Notes under the pieces: model-generated
What the model saw: the letters and a program-made list of their open reading frames with translations, nothing else
What the model was told of the DNA's origin: nothing
The model's database searches: none
NCBI GenBank assembly: GCA_022747635.1
Contig: JAKTNV010000007.1
Coordinates: 7,195,997 to 7,259,996 of the forward strand
Reading direction: 5' to 3'
Source: Hetaerina americana
Lineage: Eukaryota > Arthropoda > Insecta > Odonata > Calopterygidae
Length of the DNA: 64,000 nucleotides
Part shown: piece by piece, positions 57,295-64,000 of the stretch
Position numbering within the stretch: position 1 is the first letter of the stretch
Layout of the letters: each line of letters begins with the position of its first letter
Translations under genes and position numbers: made by a program

Positions 57295-58285
57295 GACTTG
57301 CACCCGTAGGTTCAGGTTGTTCTAACTCGACGAACAACCTTTGTGCGACTCCTGTGTCTTCATAAGGCATTTATACAGGCAAAAGACAGCCAGTCGAGGG
57401 AGTGGGGGTAGTAATTAAAAGAAAATCCGAATTGATATGCTATAAACCTGGAAGATACGTTCCGAATACATTAAAACGTGTATCCAAGAGATAACCGTAA
57501 TGAGGTATTAACAGTATGGTGACTTGGTATTTCAAGGTTTTTTTTAACTAAAACAATGCATTTAGCGGATGCAGGACGTTATTTATGACGCAGAGAAGTC
57601 CCTTGCATTTTGATTTCGACTAAAAGGTGAAGATTAAAGTTACTTCACATCAGAAGGGCCGGGTTTTCTTGCAAACCTTCGTTTACTTTCGCACTAATTA
57701 ATTTAAAGCGGCATTGATAAATGTACTTCAATCTTTCGAAACAATTTATCGTATTTATTTATTCGTATCGATACGAACCAAACAATGTAGTTCGAATAAT
57801 AAGCTGACTTGATTATTCACGCCCCAAGAATTACCCACTCAATGGCACTCTTCAGAAACCGCCATTCGACTCGTACGTCCATTCTTGAGGTACAAGTCGA
57901 AATTCATTGGATCGGTCCCGAAATCTAGGGGTTTGGGATTAAAGGACACCATCCTAAGGCACCAGCCAATGGCCCCTCCCTCACCATCTTCCACTCGGGT
58001 GGTATCTCTGCGACTCACACGGTTTGTTCGAGGAAATTAAAAGAGTTTCGTATCTAAAGCAAGAAAACGAGCACCGTCACCGCAGGAGCGATGCCTTCAG
58101 TAGGGAGAATCATTAATTATTTTCAGAAACATACAGGTATTAGTGCAAACAAATAGATGTACAGAATGTCAATTTTTCCATCTTGGTGATAATGCATAAC
58201 CGCTTCGAACAGCATTCTTGGGTAGAGAAGGAAGGAGAGTGTCTCGTGCCGAAATTCGCTGAAATTACAACAACTTTTTTTAAAG
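57295..58285. other. Unassigned
   Basis: No gene recognised. Confidence 0.4.
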
Positions 58286-58289
58286 GTAA

Positions 58290-59045
58290 TCTACAGGTCA
58301 AGGTAGGTTTTAGATGGACACAACCACCAATTAATATTTCGTGACTCCTACAAAACACAATACAGCATCCCACTCTACAACAAGTCCCTCTTCATCTCTG
58401 AGTACTTCCTTCCTCCCTTCATACTATCCAACATCCCCATCCTGTTCCTGCCCATTCCTCGTTTGCCTAACAATCTCCCCTCTATCACAGTCTTCAACAT
58501 CCCACTGCCGATCAATACCCCCTTCATCCACTTTTCCTGCCTCCGTAGGATTTCTCCCAACAAACCCCTCTCTTCGCCCACCATACCTAGTACTTCCTCA
58601 TTTGTTTTCTTCTCTGTCCATTTCACCTTCTCCACCCTTCTCCACACCCACATTTCAAAAGCTTCCAGTCTACGTCTATCCTCCTGCTTCAATGACCACG
58701 TTTCCGCGCCGTACATAGCCACGCTCCATATCAAAGTTTTTACGAGTCTTTTCTTAATATCCTTACTCAACGTCCCCGTCATCAACTCCCTCCTCCTTGT
58801 GAAAGCCTCTTTGCCTAGCGCAATTCTTCTCCGTACGTCCCTACTACTTTGACCGTGTTGGTCCAAAACACTACCGAGATACGTAAACTGTTCTACCTGC
58901 TCCAGTCTTTGCCCTCCTATTTTAATGTTAAGCCGAGCCTTTTTTTTCTAGAAAATCGCATAACCTTTGTTTTATTAATATTGATTCTCCTCCCGTATCT
59001 ATCGCACTGAGTTCCCAATTCACTCAGCACTGTTGAAATTACATC
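58290..59045 (-). pseudogene. LINE family B reverse transcriptase, C-terminal part
   Basis: The minus-strand frame 58375-58866 encodes DVRRRIALGKEAFTRRRELM, then KRLVKTLIWSVAMYGAETWS and RRLEAFEMWVWRRVEKVKWT. These are hallmark motifs of the region after the RT palm in one large class of animal LINEs, distinct from the CR1-like copies here. Upstream, in another frame, are TVLSELGTQCDRYGRRININ and KTKVMRF. The frame break falls at a T8 run (58940-58947). A tail follows at 58290-58375. A shorter relative lies at 8675-8899. Confidence 0.87.
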
Positions 59046-59261
59046 TACGGAACAGAAATTAATTGGCAATATTTTTGGCATCAGATCATTGAAGCTGTCT
59101 CTGAATCTAATTACGCCGGCCACCTGGAGAGGTTTTCCAAAAATGTTATCCCACAAATGAGGAAGAAACATCACGTAAAGGATTACAGTTCTTATATCTC
59201 ATAAAAAATTGACATTATATTGCCTAGATATTATGTTGTTTCTCTTGCTGTCCTTACTGAA

Positions 59262-59760
59262 TAGATCGTTTGAAAGGTATGTGTATACCGCCTGTGTAGA
59301 CGAAAATATTGACCAAGTGCGGTCCCTTGTCCTCATCGATCGTCGAACAACTGTCCGAATGATGGCTGATGAACTGAATTTAGGAAAATCATCAGTGCAC
59401 ACTATATCAACCGAACATGATGGATGGATCCTTCACCATGACAATACACCCGCACATTCAGCATTGATTGTTCGCCAGATCTCGTCCCCTGCGACTTTTT
59501 CCTATTCCCAAAATGCAAAAATGCGATGAGGGGACATCACCTTGAAGATGTGGGCACAATAAAGCAAGATATTACGAGAAAACTAAAAATCCTGATTTGC
59601 CGAAGACTTCCAAGGGTGCTTTAAGCAAGGGAGAAGAAGATGGAATGAGTGCATAGCAACGAATGGAGAGTATTTTGAAGGGGACAAAATCTCGACTAAA
59701 TTTTGCAAAATTAAGTTTTCAGTGGCCCCAGTTCGCGTATTTAATGAACAGAGTAGTAAG
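59262..59760 (+). pseudogene. Mariner deletion derivative
   Basis: The frame keeps DENIDQVRSLVLIDRRTTVR then MMADELNLGKSSVHTI (the second helix-turn-helix), jumps directly to DGWILHHDNTPAHSALIV (second catalytic Asp), then jumps again to the C-terminal CDFFLFP-type box (frameshifted) and LEDVGTIKQDITRKLK. The first catalytic Asp and the spacer between the later two are missing. The right end ATTTTGCAAAATTAAG ... AGTTCGCGTATTTAATG matches 33764-33812. Confidence 0.85.
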
Positions 59761-59764
59761 CTCG

Positions 59765-61240
59765 ACACCGGGGCAAGGAAACTAGGCAGCAGCAGAGGGA
59801 CGTAGGTCATGGTGCCTGGGTTTTCTCGAGAATCCTCGCGGTTCCGCCGCACCCAAGGCACAAGACACGCGTGCCGGAAGCGACTCATGGCGCAAGCCGA
59901 AGGTGGAAGACTCCTGCGCGTGCCCCGGTGAACCGGGGGACCACGGGTGTCTCGAGTCTCACAGAAGGGGGAGTGCGGATCCCCCTCCGCCCGACAACAA
60001 GAGAGACGCCGCCCCAAAAACCCTTTCCCCTTCATCCCTGCCGCACTTCCCCATGGATGAAGGGGGAGGATAGGGGGGGATGAAGGGAGCGGGAGAGAGA
60101 ACACAATCCCCGCGCGGATCGATTCCAGACTTGATACAAGAGTCACGAATCTCTGGAAACGGGAAAAAGTGAGAGGAGGAAATAAATCACCGCATTCGCC
60201 AAGAGGCCCCAAGGGAGGGAGGGAGGGAGTGGGGGTGGTGAGACCGGGCGGGGTAAGAGGGGAGAGGACGAAGGAGACCCCAAGGGGGGGGGGGAGGGGG
60301 GAAGAAGCAAGGAGAGGATTCCCGAACTAATATGACCGGCTTAACGTACACAAATTAACATGAATCGGGCGTCACTTCGTGGGAAATTTTTAAAACTTAG
60401 GGTATCAAACGATCACCGTGATAGTGACGTTAATAAATATCCGATCGCATTAGAGGTAATGTGTCTAAACCGAAGAACCCTCCATTATGTACTCCAAATT
60501 TAAAAACAAGACAAGTTTCAACACAAAAGCTAGTACCAGATATAATGTTTTCGCTGCATTTGTCCTTTATATGGTGCATGTTTATTATTTTAATAACTCA
60601 TTGTCAATGGTAGGAATTGAGGAAACACGACGCTTTGAAATTGAAGATAAATTGAAATAAAACGCGCCGTGTGCGTCACGCGGCAGCCGTATCATGCGAT
60701 ATGGACACTTTTTCGCCGGTCGACTCACGAAGGACATCCGCCGGACACCTTTAGGGAATTTGAACTCGGGACCGGGGTCTTACCGGCCGAAAGACCTTAT
60801 ACAGGGGCGAGACCCCCCCCCCCTCCCCCAAGTCTGCTGAAACGGAGGGGGGGGGGGAGGCGGGAAGGCTAACCTATATGTTTTGAATCACCTCAAGCGA
60901 AACGCACGTGTTTATGCCTCAATTTGGAAAACACGAACCAAAATGGAGCCCAATATCGCACAACATTGGGAAACAATTGCCTCATGGAATGAAAAAAAAT
61001 ATAATCGAAAGCTTCAACTCCGCAGTGGGGAGGGGGTCGGGAAATATTAGGAGCATCCCCTCCCCACATCCCCATCATCCCCGCTAACCTTCGGTTATTT
61101 CTTACTAGCCATTCCCTTTTTTTTACTATTTTGGCGATCCGTTCGAGGGTCACGCGATGGCAGCGTTAGCACGGGAATGCCCCACCGCGGAACGACCCCC
61201 TCAATTATTACCCTTTCCCTCCATTCCAATAGGCATACAC
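59765..61240. other. Unassigned, GC-rich
   Basis: A minus-strand frame of 209 codons (59583-60212) crosses the mariner end and shows no domain. Poly-G runs lie at 60280-60300. A C11-T-CC/GG-A-G11 inverted repeat occupies 60813-60826 and 60844-60857. A weak B-box-like GAGTTCAAATTCC (minus) lies near 60757. Confidence 0.4.

Positions 61241-61243
<3 letters not shown>

Positions 61244-61302
<59 letters not shown>
61244..61302. repeat. (TA)n microsatellite
   Basis: A pure TA tract. Confidence 0.93.
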
Positions 61303-61304
<2 letters not shown>

Positions 61305-61307
<3 letters not shown>

Positions 61308-61945
61308 GGTGGATAATACCCTGGGAAACCCCGCAACCCCACTCCGTGCCGCCCTCGCCAACAAGGGCGCACACACTAAACGACCGCGATTCCCGATTCC
61401 CAAGGGCCAACGAGCACGCCGGACCGGTCAATTGCGACCGACTACCCATGGTGATGGGAAGAGCGGTCTGCAAAATTCGCCCAGGTACCCCTGGGGGAGG
61501 GGGGGGAAGAGTTGGAGCTCGTTTGTCATATCTCATATCCCACCGCGGAGAGCTGCTCTTAAATAAGTAGCGACGCCATAGTTTGAGTCAATTCAGTTTC
61601 GAAACGACAGCCGTGATTCGCCGTCGGCTGCCTACAGCGGTATGTCACATTCCCTAGCTGAGACCGTGAGTTGCAATAGTAGTATTCCCCCTTCTTAATT
61701 TTCAATTCTGCATGACCTATCTTGTTATGGTGGAGACCTGTCTTATAAAAGGGTCTCAATCATTTTTATTCCCTTTCCTCGCATAAAAAATAACTAAATT
61801 TATTAGGTGACAAAACCCTTGTTTTGAATTAAGTCTTCCTTCGGCATATATAGTAATTTGCACGTTATTCCATAGATTTTTAACAAATATTTTTTCCTTT
61901 CCCCTTCTTCTCCCATATCCTCCCTTATCACTTACCCTTCCCATT
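61305..61945. other. Unassigned
   Basis: No gene recognised. Confidence 0.35.
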
Positions 61946-61951
61946 TGGTGC

Positions 61952-61995
61952 CCTCACCCCCTGCCGCACACCTATTCGGTGGATTCCGGGGTATT
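61952..61995 (+). repeat. Diverged CR1-tail module
   Basis: CACCCCCTGCCGCACACCT then ATTCGGTGGATTCCGGGGTA: the terminal hairpin in a worn form, with no LINE body upstream. Confidence 0.55.
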
Positions 61996-61999
61996 TACG

Positions 62000-63140
62000 T
62001 CGATGTCGATAACCACCGCCACGACTTAGAACGATTAAGAGCGTTTTATAATTACATGATTCCTCGTGGGGCGTTGTTAAGGACAGGTATCAGCGGAAGG
62101 GGGCACGTGACGTGAGACGGGCACGGACTACGTATGCGCCAGGGTACTGTATAGACGCGGAGACCCGAGGATATTGCCCCCACCCCCTAATTATGATCGA
62201 TCGATGATCGAAGAAAGCACGACTGCTTGCACGGAACAGCGCCCTATGTAGGCCGTAGTGTAAATGATCCTGGAGATTCATTCTCGGGAAATGGGAAAGG
62301 ACACCCTCTGGTTGCAAGCAGACACGCGAACGACTACATTATCTGCTTCATTTCTCCCCTGATTTTCCCCGACCGTTAGATGCAAGCCTAATCAACCCAC
62401 ACGCCACCACCTTTGCCCTACGGTGTATTCGGGTTCGAATGTCCCAAGGCCTGGGAATGACCTCCGCTCATTCGCAACCGGGGCACATCGGGTGAGAACG
62501 GGAGACGAGACCCAGCGAAAATAATGCGAGTCTTTCGGATGAATACCACGTCTTTAACTCGGTGTGATTTCCCCTCCCTCTGCTGGGAAAACGAACGATT
62601 TCCGATTTTAAGCTAAATTTCGGCAAAGTCGTCGAGATATCCCGGACTTCCCTGAAGGTCCTCCGAGATTCCTTCCCTCAAAAACCCTCAATTTCTAACA
62701 GGGTAGCCTGATTACAGTTCTATTCAGGGCGAGAGGTCGACTTATATACGGACGAGAGCCATTCGCAAACGGGTGCTATCGTCAAATAATATGGTTGGTC
62801 TCATTTATTAGGCTGCTTAAGGGATAGGAATGTCCTTCCCAGGGTACGACAGGATGCCACGAAGGACTTGAAGCTGTTAATGCCTTGCTTCACGCCGCAC
62901 GCCATCATCTGCCGACCCTTGGACACTCGGCGAAAGGTCATCCACTCCCACATCTTTCCCACAGGAACACCGAATCAATAAGCCCCCCGGATAGTCCAAT
63001 TGCTAACAAAAAATTGTACTCCTACAAATCAAATTGCGATCGATCGTGGAATACACCTATTTGAGGTTGAAAAAAAATAATTATTGAATTGTCGGAGAAA
63101 GAAAATGGCACAAAGAAATATACATACGAAATTATTCCAT
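62000..63140. other. Unassigned
   Basis: No gene recognised. Confidence 0.4.
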
Positions 63141-63147
63141 TAAAAAT

Positions 63148-63457
63148 AACAGTTTCAGAGGGTAAAAATTATTCGTCTAGACCGGGATTCGAACTCGGAT
63201 CCCTTAATGCCCGACCGAAGGCTTTAACCAGTTAAGATACCAATGCGTCCGTTAAAAGTTACTTTCGCGACATCTCCCGCAGATTCTTCGAGTCCGGTGT
63301 GTATTTATCCCCTGCCACACACCCGAGCGGTGGCTTCCAGGGTACCAACAATACCAAACGTTCCCGCTTTACAGCAATCTTTGACACAAAATGACTTTGT
63401 GATAAGCGTAATAAAAGGGTACACCCTGTGAGGAAAGCAAGTGAACTTAATGCAAAA
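63148..63457 (-). repeat. Composite repeat: flank, CR1 tail and SINE family 3
   Basis: This is the reverse complement of 28068-29716 without the mariner. On the minus strand it runs from the flank segment (63457-63345) through a CR1 tail hairpin (about 63344-63290) to SINE family 3. The SINE tRNA head has TATCTTAACTGGTTAAAGCC and GAGTTCGAATCCCGGTC, and the tail is CTGAAACTGTTATTTTTA. The tail end is the left boundary of homology. Confidence 0.85.
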
Positions 63458-63474
63458 ATTATTTCTCCTACATT

Positions 63475-63570
63475 CCGCGATCACTCTGAAATTGTTGCAC
63501 CGTAGAAAACATTTAGCGGATGACTCCGTTAAAAGTTACTGTCACGGCATCTGTCACAGTTTTTTTTAGA
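63475..63570 (+). repeat. SINE family 3 scraps
   Basis: TCTGAAATTGTTGCAC (63486-63501) matches the SINE tail. ACTCCGTTAAAAGTTACTGT (63522-63541) and GGCATCTGTCAC match its 5' part, reversed. They are short pieces in mixed orientation. Confidence 0.5.
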
Positions 63571-63587
63571 ATTTCCAGTAAACCATA

Positions 63588-63860
63588 AAGACAGTAATCT
63601 ATCAGAAGGTCGGTTTGGTAGGTGATGGTAGAGTTGACCCAGTACTAAGCCCTATACGGCGTGTGAATTTCACTCATCAGGGTAGGGGGGCCAGTTCCTT
63701 TCCCTGTGCCGGTTATGGTTTCCCAGGAAGACCTGAAACCCGAAAAATAACATAGCTTGGGTGCAGCTACAGGTGCCCAGAGTGCCTTGCCCGGGAATCA
63801 AACCCGGGCCCTCCGGTCAGTAGTCCAAAGCTCTACCCCCTGGACTACCGCGATCTACGG
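63588..63860 (-). repeat. SINE family 1, copy 4
   Basis: Full match to the other three copies. The minus-strand B box is GGTTTGATTCC and the A-box region TGGTAGTCCAGGGGGTAGAG. Confidence 0.88.
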
Positions 63861-63861
63861 A

Positions 63862-64000
63862 ATTTATAGCATGCAAGTTTAAATTTCGCGGAGAATTAAT
63901 CTATTATATCTTAAAGATTATTAAGCCAAGTACTAGAAGATGCGAAAGCTCAACAACGTCGCTGGCTGCTGATCCAGATAATATTAAGATTAAAACAACC
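63862..64000. other. Unassigned window end
   Basis: AT-rich, nothing recognised. Confidence 0.35.

Noticed and set aside
59583..60212. 209-codon minus-strand open frame
   Set aside because: It starts in GC-rich sequence and crosses the end of a mariner remnant in the wrong strand. No recognisable domain.

Overview
The window looks like intergenic DNA from a repeat-rich animal genome, most likely an arthropod. Supporting this are several mariner-type DNA transposon families, a CR1-like non-LTR retrotransposon present in over a dozen broken copies, tRNA-derived SINEs, and long (TA)n tracts. There are no bacterial operons and no long intact host gene. I cannot name the species from the sequence.

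Layout. 1-6350: mostly unassigned, with a GC-rich island at about 1.8-3.3 kb that holds the only host-like coding candidate (an acidic protein, minus strand) and a block of TA tracts around a SINE at 3.5-4.8 kb. 6357-7311: a mariner with an in-frame internal deletion. 7.9-9 kb: two LINE fragments. 11-13 kb: two broken mariners. 14.3-18.7 kb: tRNA-like sequence and CR1 fragments. 20.1-22.5 kb: the longest CR1 copy (ORF1 esterase plus endonuclease, with the reverse transcriptase deleted), containing an inserted 74-bp hairpin. 24.3-27.5 kb: a mariner deletion derivative and an inverted CR1 copy. 28.1-29.8 kb: a nested stack of CR1 tail, SINE and a nearly intact mariner. 31-36 kb: CR1, mariner and SINE fragments. 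38-40 kb: mariner 5' end, a perfect 92-bp inverted repeat and TA tracts. 41-48 kb: hairpin tails and SINEs. 51-59.8 kb: CR1 tails, a second LINE family and a mariner deletion derivative. 60-64 kb: GC-rich unassigned DNA and SINEs.

How the parts relate. The elements parasitise one another rather than forming a pathway. Mariners sit in CR1/SINE DNA, a SINE sits in a CR1 tail with a target duplication, CR1 sits inside CR1, and hairpin elements sit inside CR1. One composite locus (28068-29716) has a reverse-complement relative at 63148-63457 that lacks the mariner.

The most unusual material is a set of terminal tails sharing the pattern CTGATnATGAC, short stem, GTCGAAAC, TAATAAA-rich tract, plus two near-perfect hairpins. 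One of these hairpins carries the motif itself and the other its downstream part. They may be ends of Penelope-like or derived non-autonomous retroelements, but no protein of such an element is visible here. I found no CRISPR array, rRNA or convincing functional tRNA gene.
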